Below are positions 7,424 to 13,467 of a stretch of DNA of 15,290 bases, piece after piece. The translations under genes and the position numbers were made by a program. Where the stretch lies: contig JAUVQS010000022.1 of assembly GCA_030598025.1 (NCBI GenBank), positions 1 through 15,290 of the forward strand, in the 5' to 3' direction. The notes under the pieces were generated by a model. That model worked only from the letters and a program-made list of their open reading frames with translations. It was not told the DNA's origin and searched no databases. This DNA comes from Acidimicrobiia bacterium. Lineage in GTDB: Bacteria > Actinomycetota > Acidimicrobiia > Spongiisociales > JAHEDJ01. Positions within the stretch are counted from its first letter, which is position 1. Each line of letters opens with the position of its first letter.

Positions 7424-7819
7424 TTACGGGGCGTCGAGCAGGAAAACCGGGTTGAATTCAGCCGCAGACGTGGCAGAAACAGACGAAACCCCCAAGCCCA
7501 GAACGTCCACTTCCACCGAGACCACGACTACGACAATGCGCGACTGCCAGGAAGCGTCGGGCTCGCATCCCGCGCACCGGACCAAACTGGCGCCATTCGC
7601 CTCAGCGAACCGCCCGGCCTCGCCATGAGCCGAACCCTTGGCCCCAAACGGCCTGAAGGTGACGGGCGCGGCGGCCAGCGCTGCGGCGTCGGCTGCCATC
7701 TGCGCCTGATCGCGAGCGGTGACGACCTGCGCCAACCCGCCCAGGCCGGCGGTGAGAACCGCCAGCAGACCGACCAACGCCGCCGCGACGATGGTCACCG
7801 AACCGCCCTCGCCGGTCAA
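7424..7819 (-). CDS. TadE-like minor pilin (Rv3654c-like)
   Basis: A 131-aa small secreted or membrane protein, last gene of the Tad operon. It has a short polar start, GEGGS, then a hydrophobic helix (about residues 8-35, TIVAAALVGLLAVLTAGLGG) followed by the ARDQAQMAADAAALAAA segment typical of TadE/TadG-like and Rv3654c-like proteins. The C-terminal part has two cysteines (CAGC) and a Val-rich strand. Unlike the pilin and TadE of this operon it lacks the Glu at +5 after the Gly, so it may not be processed or assembled in the same way. The TTG start at 7819 overlaps the TadE stop (TTGA). A GTG 21 nt further in, with GAGGG about 7 nt before it, is a credible alternative start (7798). Confidence 0.75.
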   Translation of the reverse strand: MTGEGGSVTIVAAALVGLLAVLTAGLGGLAQVVTARDQAQMAADAAALAAAPVTFRPFGAKGSAHGEAGRFAEANGASLVRCAGCEPDASWQSRIVVVVVSVEVDVLGLGVSSVSATSAAEFNPVFLLDAP

Positions 7820-8196
7820 AGCTCGACCCGCATGACCGATCTGGCCGACAGATCGACGGGCACTCCGCCGAACAACACAGCCGCGAGATAGTGCCGCAGA
7901 GAAAGTCGGACGACTGCCTCCCTGCCCACAACGGCGGGACGCTCGACCGTCACAATCACGCTTGCAGTCAGCCCTTCGCTGAGAGCTTCATGCACAGCAT
8001 CGACTGCCACGGCCGGGTCGGGATTAGTGGCAGCAACGCGCGCCCCTTGACGGGCGGCTCCCAGCAACTCGATCTGGACACGAGCCACCACGGCCACCTC
8101 GACCAACGCCACGAGAAGAAGCAGCACGATCGGTATGACGAGCGCGAACTCGACCGTCGCCGAGCCGCGCTCGCCATCGATCGCTCGGCGAGTCAC
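7816..8196 (-). CDS. TadE-family minor pilin
   Basis: A 126-aa pseudopilin-like protein. After a short basic leader (TRRAIDGERG) comes SATVEFALVIPIVLLLLVALVE. This is a Tad-type processing motif G-SATVEF, with Glu at +5 and Phe at +6, leading into a single transmembrane helix, and the whole matches the TadE-like domain. It probably sits at the tip or base of the pilus, or helps pilus assembly across the membrane. The start chosen is the GTG at 8196, which overlaps the pilin stop as GTGA; the open frame upstream to 8382 is only antiphase read-through of the pilin gene. The position between the Flp-type pilin and the second TadE-like gene matches M. tuberculosis Rv3655c. Confidence 0.83.
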   Translation of the reverse strand: MTRRAIDGERGSATVEFALVIPIVLLLLVALVEVAVVARVQIELLGAARQGARVAATNPDPAVAVDAVHEALSEGLTASVIVTVERPAVVGREAVVRLSLRHYLAAVLFGGVPVDLSARSVMRVEL

Positions 8197-8363
8197 CGGA
8201 CAAACCCGATGACCTTGTCGATCACAGAGGTGAAGAACGATGGGATCAGGCTCGACCCCCCGATCCAACCCACCAGCGTCATCGCCAGGGTGGCGGCTGC
8301 CAGCACAACGAGGACATACTCCACGGTGCTCTGCCCATCGTCTTGCGAGATCTTGATCCACAT
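8193..8363 (-). CDS. Flp-type pilin (DUF4244-like), major pilus subunit candidate
   Basis: A 56-aa prepilin. The leader MWIKISQDDG ends in Gly and is followed by QSTVEY, so Glu is at +5 and Tyr at +6, the classic Flp processing signature G-XXXXEY. One hydrophobic helix follows (VLVVLAAATLAMTLVGWIGG), then a short C-terminal tail. It matches in size and position the DUF4244/Rv3656c pilins of actinobacterial Tad loci. The ATG at 8363 has AAGGAG 8 nt upstream, the best ribosome binding site in the operon; upstream in-frame codons to 8453 belong to a spacer and are rejected. The strong translation signal and the structured leader before it fit a subunit needed in excess. Processing needs a prepilin peptidase, which is not encoded in this window. 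Confidence 0.85.
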   Translation of the reverse strand: MWIKISQDDGQSTVEYVLVVLAAATLAMTLVGWIGGSSLIPSFFTSVIDKVIGFVR

Positions 8364-8385
8364 TTGGTGGACTCCTTTCCAATAT

Positions 8386-8415
8386 CCGGCCATTGGCCGG
8401 GTGCCGGACTCCGGC
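8386..8415 (-). promoter_or_regulatory. Paired GC hairpins between tadC and pilin gene
   Basis: The 70-nt spacer 8364-8433 holds two adjacent inverted repeats: CCGGCC-ATT-GGCCGG (8386-8400) and GCCGGA-C-TCCGGC (8403-8415), with further CCGG units up to 8424. In the minus-strand transcript they come after the tadC stop and end about 6 nt before the purine-rich run leading to the pilin ribosome binding site. They may be RNA processing or stabilising structures that set the pilin level apart from the machinery genes. They could also act as a partial terminator, or be GC-rich chance structure. Confidence 0.5.
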
Positions 8416-8433
8416 CGGCTCCGGGGGGAAACT

Positions 8434-9054
8434 TCAGGGCAGTAACGGCCCAAGCATTCTCTGAATGGATCCGACGGCGGCAGGTCCGGCGGTCAGCAGC
8501 AGAAAGCCGGGCAGGACGAGCAAGGCAAGAGGAATCGTCAATCGGACCGGCAATTTGCGGGCAGCCTCGATGGCGACCGCTCGCCTCGCGTCGCGCTCTT
8601 CGGTCGCGAAGGCGGCGACCGTCGCCGCCAGCGGAGCGCCGCTCACCTGTGCACGCGCCAATCGTCCGAACAGGGGTGAGGCAGCCCCGTCGGCCCGCGC
8701 CAGCGCGGCAGCCAGGCCGATGTGCCGAGCAGACCTCAGCACGTCCTCCAACTCTGAGCCATGCTGGGGACCAACCGCCGCGCGGGCTCCAGCCAACGAA
8801 GCCTGAAGACTCAACCCTGCTGCGGCGCCAACCACCAGAGCGCCCGACAATGCCTGAAGATCGCGTACCGGTTCGCCTTCGCCTGACCGGCGTCGGCCGT
8901 GGAGGCTCCAGGCGGCCACTGCGGCCGCGCTGAGAAAAGGATCGACCTGCACACCGACAACGAGAAGAGAGACCCCCAGCGCCAGGCGCTCACCCGCCCG
9001 GCGGCGTACAACCACGAACACCAACGCCGCGACCGCCATCGTCAGCGTCCACAT
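8434..9054 (-). CDS. tadC: Type II secretion F-domain protein TadC-like
   Basis: A 206-aa inner-membrane platform protein of the Tad system. Two hydrophobic segments at the N-terminus (WTLTMAVAALVFVVV and LALGVSLLVVGVQVDPFLSAAAVAAW) are followed by a cytoplasmic helical region containing GAAAGLSLQASLAGA and SGAPLAATVAAFATE, the paired-helix pattern of T2SSF domains. A C-terminal membrane helix ends in LPGFLLLTAGPAA, a common ending of this domain. The ATG at 9054 overlaps the TadB stop by one base (TGATG), with GGAG about 9 nt upstream; an ATG 33 nt further upstream lies inside tadB and is less likely. Its partner is TadB, and both would be driven by TadA. Its place fits Rv3657c. Confidence 0.82.
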   Translation of the reverse strand: MWTLTMAVAALVFVVVRRRAGERLALGVSLLVVGVQVDPFLSAAAVAAWSLHGRRRSGEGEPVRDLQALSGALVVGAAAGLSLQASLAGARAAVGPQHGSELEDVLRSARHIGLAAALARADGAASPLFGRLARAQVSGAPLAATVAAFATEERDARRAVAIEAARKLPVRLTIPLALLVLPGFLLLTAGPAAVGSIQRMLGPLLP

Positions 9055-9713
9055 CACGCCGGCTCCGCACGTCGAACCATTCGCCATATCGACAGAAGCC
9101 CGGTGACGATCAGGATGAAACCGGCTGCCAGGAAGCCGACCGTGAGCGACCCCCCGGCCGCGAGCACACTCAAATGGCCGGTGGCAGCCAAGCCCGCCAA
9201 TAGGAGAACGGGCAGTGTGGCGATAACGAACGCCGAGGCCCGCACCTGCGCCGTTGCCGCTCTGCGCTCGTTGCGCATCTCCTCCTCGTCTGCGGCCAGG
9301 GACGCGATCGCCTCAAACGAATCTGCTGCTCGACCCCCACTCTCTCCAGCAATCCGAATCGCGGTCGCCGCCACCGAGCCGACGAGCGGGAGACACAACT
9401 CAGCTTCTGTGGCCAACTCGTCGTAGGAGCGCCCGATCCGGCAGGCACGTGCCAGGACCATCTCATTGATCTCGTGCGCGGCCACGGCGAGAGCGGCCCG
9501 AAGCGAGGCGCCGCCACGCAACTCGTCGGCGACGGCCCGGCAGAATCGAACATCAACCGACCATCGACGTGATCGCTCCCGTCTGAGAGCAAGGAGGACG
9601 ACCAGCGCCAAGACACCTATCCAGGGGTTCGCCACACCGGCGGCCAGGATCGCGACGAAGCCCCAGGGTGCACCGGCGACGATTGCGGCACCCAACAGTA
9701 TCGCATCAGTCAT
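9054..9713 (-). CDS. tadB: Type II secretion F-domain protein TadB-like
   Basis: A 219-aa inner-membrane protein, short for TadB of Proteobacteria (about 300 aa) but usual for the actinobacterial version. Two N-terminal transmembrane segments (about 5-45) precede RRERSRRW, a cytoplasmic T2SSF domain with ELRGGASLRAAL and RIAGESGGRAADSFE, then two C-terminal membrane segments (about 160-210). It should form the membrane platform on which TadA acts to extrude pilin subunits. The start overlaps the TadA stop as ATGA, so translation is coupled. The order TadA-TadB-TadC is that of Rv3659c-Rv3658c-Rv3657c. Confidence 0.84.
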   Translation of the reverse strand: MTDAILLGAAIVAGAPWGFVAILAAGVANPWIGVLALVVLLALRRERSRRWSVDVRFCRAVADELRGGASLRAALAVAAHEINEMVLARACRIGRSYDELATEAELCLPLVGSVAATAIRIAGESGGRAADSFEAIASLAADEEEMRNERRAATAQVRASAFVIATLPVLLLAGLAATGHLSVLAAGGSLTVGFLAAGFILIVTGLLSIWRMVRRAEPA

Positions 9714-10771
9714 GGACGGTACTCCTCGTCGAGCGTCGCTGCCCCGACGTTCGTGATGGAAACGATGCGACGCTTTGATCGGTCCCGACCCATCTGAACG
9801 ATGAGATCGATCGCCGTACGCAGTTGTTTGCGGATGGTTCCGGCGTCCAAGCCGCCGGCTTCCATCAGGGCGAGGGTTTCGAGGCGCAACAGAGCCTCTT
9901 CGGGGCTATTGGCGTGCACGGTGGCCATGGACCCTCGATGTCCGGTATTGAGGGCACCGACGAGATCCAGGGACTCCGATCCCCGAACCTCTCCGACGAT
10001 GATGCGATCAGGCCGGAGTCTGAGCGCAACGCGCACGAGATGACGCAACGTCACTTCTCCGCGCCCTTCCGCATTGGCCGGCCGCGATTCGAGGCGTACA
10101 ACGTGTCCGGCCAGAGCGAGTTCTGCGGCATCCTCGATGGTCACGATTCGCTCTCGAGCTGGGATCACCCGGGACAACAGGTTCAGCAGGGTGGTTTTGC
10201 CGGTTCCGGTGCCTCCGGCAACGAGGATGTTCTTACGCTCGATCACTGCCTTTTGAAGTAGCCGGGCCCCGTGCTCACTCACCGCTCCAGCAGCGACCAG
10301 ATCATCGAGACTTCCCATCGCCTGCGTGAATCGACGGATCGCTACGACCGGACCGTCGACCGCGATAGGGGGCAGTGTTGCGTGGAGTCTGCTGCCGTCG
10401 GGCAACCGGGCATCCACGGTCGGCGAGGCGAGATCCAAACGCAGACCCAGAGGACCGATGATCCGCTCGACCGCGGCCGCGATTTCGTCGCCGTTCTCGA
10501 ATCGGATGTCGGTTCTCTCGAGACGTCCGTCACGCTCTACCCAGATTTCATCTGGCGAGTTGACCAGCACGTCGGAGATGCCGTCATCACGCAGCAGCGG
10601 TTCGATCGGCCCCATGCCCACCAGAGAGTCGATCACCGTTTCGGCTGTACCCGGTGGGGCGAGCGGCGCCTCCTCCTCGAGCAAGTCGGGCATGATCCGT
10701 GCCAACCCGGCCCGATCCAGCGGGGCGTCGGACTCAATCACCTTTGCGACCAGCCGCCCTATGAGCGCCAT
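9710..10771 (-). CDS. tadA: Tad secretion ATPase TadA/CpaF
   Basis: A 353-aa type II/IV secretion ATPase that powers assembly of the Flp-type pilus from the cytoplasmic face of the membrane. Motifs from the chosen start: N-terminal domain with GPIEPLL..DGISDVLVN (54-71), Walker A GGTGTGKTT (186-194), Asp box TIEDAAEL (211-218), Walker B region RPDRIIVGEVRG (253-264), and His box from LNTGHRGSMATVHANS (274-289). The ATG at 10771 has GGGAG 5 nt upstream and overlaps the preceding gene by only 13 nt. A GTG at 10867 would add 32 residues and overlap it by 109 nt, and that extension shows no family similarity that I recognise. Downstream it is coupled to tadB. It corresponds to Rv3659c. Confidence 0.93.
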   Translation of the reverse strand: MALIGRLVAKVIESDAPLDRAGLARIMPDLLEEEAPLAPPGTAETVIDSLVGMGPIEPLLRDDGISDVLVNSPDEIWVERDGRLERTDIRFENGDEIAAAVERIIGPLGLRLDLASPTVDARLPDGSRLHATLPPIAVDGPVVAIRRFTQAMGSLDDLVAAGAVSEHGARLLQKAVIERKNILVAGGTGTGKTTLLNLLSRVIPARERIVTIEDAAELALAGHVVRLESRPANAEGRGEVTLRHLVRVALRLRPDRIIVGEVRGSESLDLVGALNTGHRGSMATVHANSPEEALLRLETLALMEAGGLDAGTIRKQLRTAIDLIVQMGRDRSKRRIVSITNVGAATLDEEYRP

Positions 10772-11304
10772 GGATGCTCCCAGACGCTCCGCCAGGCCCG
10801 AACCCACCTGCTGCGGACGGGCAACGTACCGGACAACAGGCTCCGGATGGTGCCCGGGCGAGGGCACGGGAGCACGATGCCGTCGCCTGCTCGGTCCGTC
10901 TCAAATCCGGTTCGTTGATATACACAGAACCGATCGGGCGACGAAAAGAGAGCGCCGGGAAGCAAGGGATAGACCGGCACGATCGGGGCGAAACGGCCGG
11001 CATCGCACGGGCTGCGCAATACCACAAACGGCCAACCGCGGATCAGGGCCTGCACGACCGGCGCAGCCTCCTCGGCCTCGACCCCACCATTCGCCAGCAC
11101 TGCCGGTCCGGCAGCCTGCGGCTGCAGATCGTCCCGTCGCGGACCCGATCGCACCAGTTCGGCCAGAGAGCCGGCGCCGCGCAAGGATGGCCCGTCCGGA
11201 TCTAGATCGATCACGAGTGCGGTGCCGGCCGCGACCGCCAGGCCTATTGGGGCGAGAACCGAGAGCAGCCCGTCACCCTTCGTCCAAATAGTCAACGCTT
11301 TCAC
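10759..11304 (-). CDS. Degenerate CpaE/ParA-like protein, first gene of Tad operon
   Basis: A 181-aa protein in the position of the MinD/ParA-like Rv3660c (CpaE/TadZ) that localises the Tad machine. Residues 3-38 keep the outline of a ParA fold: beta strand, a K-G at 9-10, a helix, then VIDLDPDG (31-38). However, the P-loop reads KGDGLLS where an active deviant Walker A would read KGGxGK(S/T), so the catalytic lysine is missing. A later strand, WPFVVLRSP (91-99), resembles the 'DLVVVDLP' strand with Asp replaced by Arg. It is much shorter than Rv3660c and has no N-terminal receiver-like domain. The GTG at 11304 has GAGG 5 nt upstream; a TTG at 11358 is less likely. The family link rests on context and a partial motif. 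It may be a non-hydrolysing scaffold or a decayed gene. Confidence 0.65.
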   Translation of the reverse strand: MKALTIWTKGDGLLSVLAPIGLAVAAGTALVIDLDPDGPSLRGAGSLAELVRSGPRRDDLQPQAAGPAVLANGGVEAEEAAPVVQALIRGWPFVVLRSPCDAGRFAPIVPVYPLLPGALFSSPDRFCVYQRTGFETDRAGDGIVLPCPRPGTIRSLLSGTLPVRSRWVRAWRSVWEHPWRS

Positions 11305-11329
11305 AAAATCCTCTTCACCAAGCCTCTGA

Positions 11330-11358
11330 AACGTATGGGACCGGCTCGCCGCCGACAA
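11330..11358 (-). promoter_or_regulatory. Candidate sigma-70-type promoter of the Tad operon
   Basis: On the minus strand TTGTCG (11353-11358) and TACGTT (11330-11335) are separated by 17 nt, and the first gene starts about 25 nt farther on, leaving room for a short leader with the GAGG ribosome binding site. It is the only promoter-like pair I found ahead of the seven-gene run. The rest of the 172-nt divergent gap 11305-11476 shows only the -10-like box of the HAD gene. Confidence 0.35.
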
Positions 11359-11462
11359 CCCCTTGCTATCGCGGCTGTTTCATGTCTCAATGGAGGGTCG
11401 GAGCAAGCCAGGCACTGAGTCGACGGCTCACGCCCATGGCTCAGGCCTCGAAGCTCATCGCT

Positions 11463-11468
11463 TACAAT
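11463..11468 (+). promoter_or_regulatory. Putative -10 box (TACAAT) for the HAD phosphatase gene
   Basis: TACAAT ends 8 nt before the GTG at 11477, which would put transcription start at or next to the start codon. No ribosome binding site is visible between them. No clear -35 was found. Confidence 0.35.
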
Positions 11469-11476
11469 CTCTACCG

Positions 11477-12313
11477 GTGATCGAACGAGACACACGCTCA
11501 GGAACGGATCCGGAACTGCCGCGGTCCGCGGCGTTCTTCGACCTCGACAAGACGATCATCGCCAAGTCGTCGACCCTCGCCTTCGGCCGCCCGCTCTACA
11601 AGGCCGGCTTCCTCAATCGTCGTGCCTTGCTCAAAGCCGGAATCGCCCAGATCGTCTACGTGATGGTCGGGGCCGATCACGACCAGATGGAGAAGGTACG
11701 CGAGCAGTTGCTGGCCCTCACCAAGGGCTGGGATCGAGCGCAGGTGCGGGAGCTCGTCAGAGAAACGGTCGACGAAATCGTCGCTCCACTCGTCTACGCC
11801 GAGGCTCTAGCCATCATCGACGAACACCATCGTGCCGGTCGCAAAGTGGTGATCATCTCCTCCAGCCCCGAAGAAGTTGTGCGCCCACTAGCCGTCTATC
11901 TGGGAGTCGATGACGTAATCGCCTCCCGATCGAAGTCGGGCCCGGATGGCCGGTACACGGGCGAACTCGACTTCTACGCGTACGGACCGGGAAAGGCAGA
12001 GGCGATCCTCGAACTGGCGAAGAAAGAGAACCTGAACCTGGACGACTCCTATGCCTACTCGGACTCGATCACGGACCTGCCGATGATGGAGGTAGTGGGC
12101 CATCCGGTCGTTGTGAATCCGGACAAGGAACTCGAGGAGATCGCCACAGAGCGCGACTGGCTGGTGATGGACTTCGATCGGCCCGTTACATTGCGTACCC
12201 GGCTGGCAACACTCCCAAAGCCGGTGCCGATCATCTCCGGTGCTGCGGTGGCCGGAGCCCTCGGCTCTGCCGCCATCTGGTGGGCGCTTCGTACCAGGGG
12301 CAGGTCGTCATAG
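11477..12313 (+). CDS. HAD-IB family phosphatase (SerB-like)
   Basis: A 278-aa HAD-superfamily subfamily IB hydrolase, related to phosphoserine phosphatase. Motif I is FDLDKT (21-26; nucleophile D22, acid/base D24), motif II ISSSP (127-131), the motif III lysine K173 in GPGKAE, and motif IV SDSITDLP (195-202). An alpha-helical cap lies between motifs I and II (about 35-120). The C-terminus has a hydrophobic stretch (about 250-270, IISGAAVAGALGSAAIWWAL) ending in basic residues, so it may be membrane-attached. The GTG at 11477 is preferred over a TTG at 11363 because the extra 38 residues look non-coding and a -10-like box sits just before the GTG. It is divergent from the Tad operon, the same arrangement as Rv3661 beside Rv3660c. 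Its substrate is unknown: phosphoserine is possible, and lipid or lysophosphatidate activity is known for some relatives. Confidence 0.87.
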   Translation: MIERDTRSGTDPELPRSAAFFDLDKTIIAKSSTLAFGRPLYKAGFLNRRALLKAGIAQIVYVMVGADHDQMEKVREQLLALTKGWDRAQVRELVRETVDEIVAPLVYAEALAIIDEHHRAGRKVVIISSSPEEVVRPLAVYLGVDDVIASRSKSGPDGRYTGELDFYAYGPGKAEAILELAKKENLNLDDSYAYSDSITDLPMMEVVGHPVVVNPDKELEEIATERDWLVMDFDRPVTLRTRLATLPKPVPIISGAAVAGALGSAAIWWALRTRGRSS

Positions 12314-12335
12314 ACAGAGGCGGTTGGGCACAGAT

Positions 12336-12377
12336 GGGCGACGGTGCCGCCCGACCGTCCCCCGATCAATCCTGATC
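12336..12377. terminator. Bidirectional hairpins between convergent genes
   Basis: GGGCGACGGT and ACCGTCCCCC (12336-12345 / 12354-12363) pair over 10 positions with a single C-C mismatch and an 8-nt loop. A second, smaller inverted repeat, GATCA-ATCC-TGATC (12364-12377), follows and covers the stop of the minus-strand gene. They sit exactly between two convergent stops (12313 and 12366). No T-run follows on the plus strand, so it would be an I-shaped terminator, as is common in Actinomycetota. Confidence 0.5.
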
Positions 12378-12893
12378 GACCGTTTCTTCGGCTTCAGACC
12401 GTCGCCTTCTCGGATAATCGGCCAGGGCCCACAGGGCGAGCAGTGACAAAGCAGCCGCGCCGAGCCCGACGGCCGCCCAGCCCCACCGCTCGGTGGCGGC
12501 ATCGAGCGTGAGTTCCCCATCGTCGGTGCTGACGGGCACGGCCCCATTGAGCAGTACGGCCGGATCGAGTCCGAGTTCGGTAAACGTGACCGGTCTGGAA
12601 GTCTCAGACGAACCGTCTGCCCAGATGGCCTCAAAGATCACAACCAGGTCCGCCCGCTCTGAGATTGCAGTCCCGGCGTACTCTCCCCCGGCCCGGGGGC
12701 CGAGCGCAACGGTTTCCTGATCGTCGCCTGGATCCACCAGGTAGGCAACAACGTTGACCGGGCCGGCTTCGACCACAACCGAGATCGTCACCTCGATCTC
12801 TCCGCTGGACACAGCAACACCTTCGACGGTGGCCACACCAAAGGCTCCTCCGAGTTCGGCCGACACCAACGCCAGTACGAGAAGAGTTCTCAT
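12366..12893 (-). CDS. Predicted membrane-anchored extracytoplasmic protein, unknown function
   Basis: A 175-aa protein that I do not recognise. Residues 1-19 (MRTLLVLALVSAELGGAFG) look like a signal peptide. About residues 20-135 form a beta-rich, acidic extracytoplasmic region with alternating strands (EIEVTISVVVEAG, VNVVAYLVD, ADLVVIFEAIWADG) that recalls an immunoglobulin-like fold. Residues 137-160 are a transmembrane helix, followed by RRRR (162-165) and an acidic cytoplasmic tail. It is therefore a type I membrane protein with its bulk outside. The ATG at 12893 starts the signal peptide and lies 6 nt after a TACAGT box; the upstream open frame to 13082 is antisense to the macro-domain gene. 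It is divergent from that gene with a 46-nt gap. Confidence 0.75.
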   Translation of the reverse strand: MRTLLVLALVSAELGGAFGVATVEGVAVSSGEIEVTISVVVEAGPVNVVAYLVDPGDDQETVALGPRAGGEYAGTAISERADLVVIFEAIWADGSSETSRPVTFTELGLDPAVLLNGAVPVSTDDGELTLDAATERWGWAAVGLGAAALSLLALWALADYPRRRRSEAEETVDQD

Positions 12894-12899
12894 ACCCCG

Positions 12900-12933
12900 A
12901 CTGTATCGACAAGGCGGGCCAATCGCGTAGCCT
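12900..12933. promoter_or_regulatory. Back-to-back -10 boxes for two divergent leaderless genes
   Basis: The 46-nt divergent gap holds TACAGT on the minus strand (12900-12905), 6 nt before the ATG at 12893, and TAGCCT on the plus strand (12928-12933), 6 nt before the ATG at 12940. Each start would coincide with the expected transcription start, leaving no leader. If so, the two promoters overlap in their upstream parts and may compete for RNA polymerase. Confidence 0.4.
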
Positions 12934-12939
12934 GGCAGG

Positions 12940-13467
12940 ATGAGCAAGCCAGCCGGGTCGGTGCGCGTCGTGCGCGGAGACATCACAGAACAAGATACAG
13001 ACGTCATCGTCAACGCCGCCAACGAACATCTGGCCCACGGTGGCGGTGTTGCGGCAGCCATGGTGCGCGCCGGCGGTTCCATCGTTCAGGATGAATCCGA
13101 CGCATGGGTCCGCGAGCACGGCCCGGTCGTCGCCGGGACTGCGGCGGTCACCGGGGCAGGCGCGATGCCGGCCAAGTGGATCGTCCACGTCGTGGGGCCT
13201 CGCTTTCGCACCGGCCGGGACAACGCGCCGCTACTGAAGGACGCCGTGCGTGCTGCCCTATCTGCCGCCGCCGACATCGGTGCACGGTCGGTGGCAATGC
13301 CGGCCATCTCAGCCGGTGTCTTCGGATACCCGATCGATGAGGCGACGCAGATCATCGCCAATGCCTGCCTTGCATGGCTCGTCGCCAATCCCGACAGCAT
13401 CGACGAGATTCGACTGATGGGTTTCGGTGGCGAGACCGCCGCTGCCTTTCGGAAGGCAGTGTCGTGA
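12940..13467 (+). CDS. Macro-domain protein (ADP-ribose binding / possible hydrolase)
   Basis: A 175-aa single macro domain, expected in the cytosol. Motifs: GDIT (13-16, the Asp that contacts adenine), VNAANEHLAHGGGVAAAM (24-41) with the NAAN (25-28) and HGGGVA (33-38) loop 1, VHVVGP (82-87), and loop 2 PAISAGVFGYP (121-131), which holds the diphosphate. The general form is like the archaeal AF1521 type. Such proteins bind ADP-ribose and often remove it from proteins, nucleic acids or O-acetyl-ADP-ribose. The ATG at 12940 follows a TAGCCT box by 6 nt. The stop overlaps the next gene as GTGA, so the two are translationally coupled and probably work together. No ADP-ribosyltransferase toxin or sirtuin gene is visible beside it. 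Confidence 0.92.
   Translation: MSKPAGSVRVVRGDITEQDTDVIVNAANEHLAHGGGVAAAMVRAGGSIVQDESDAWVREHGPVVAGTAAVTGAGAMPAKWIVHVVGPRFRTGRDNAPLLKDAVRAALSAAADIGARSVAMPAISAGVFGYPIDEATQIIANACLAWLVANPDSIDEIRLMGFGGETAAAFRKAVS

Noticed and set aside
10772..10867. Longer TadA starting at GTG 10867
   Set aside because: It would overlap the upstream gene by 109 nt, and the added 32 residues show no family similarity, while the ATG at 10771 has GGGAG close by.
10326..11291. 321-codon plus-strand frame opposite tadA and the CpaE-like gene
   Set aside because: Ser/Arg/Pro-rich low-complexity translation typical of mirror frames; the minus strand carries TadA motifs.
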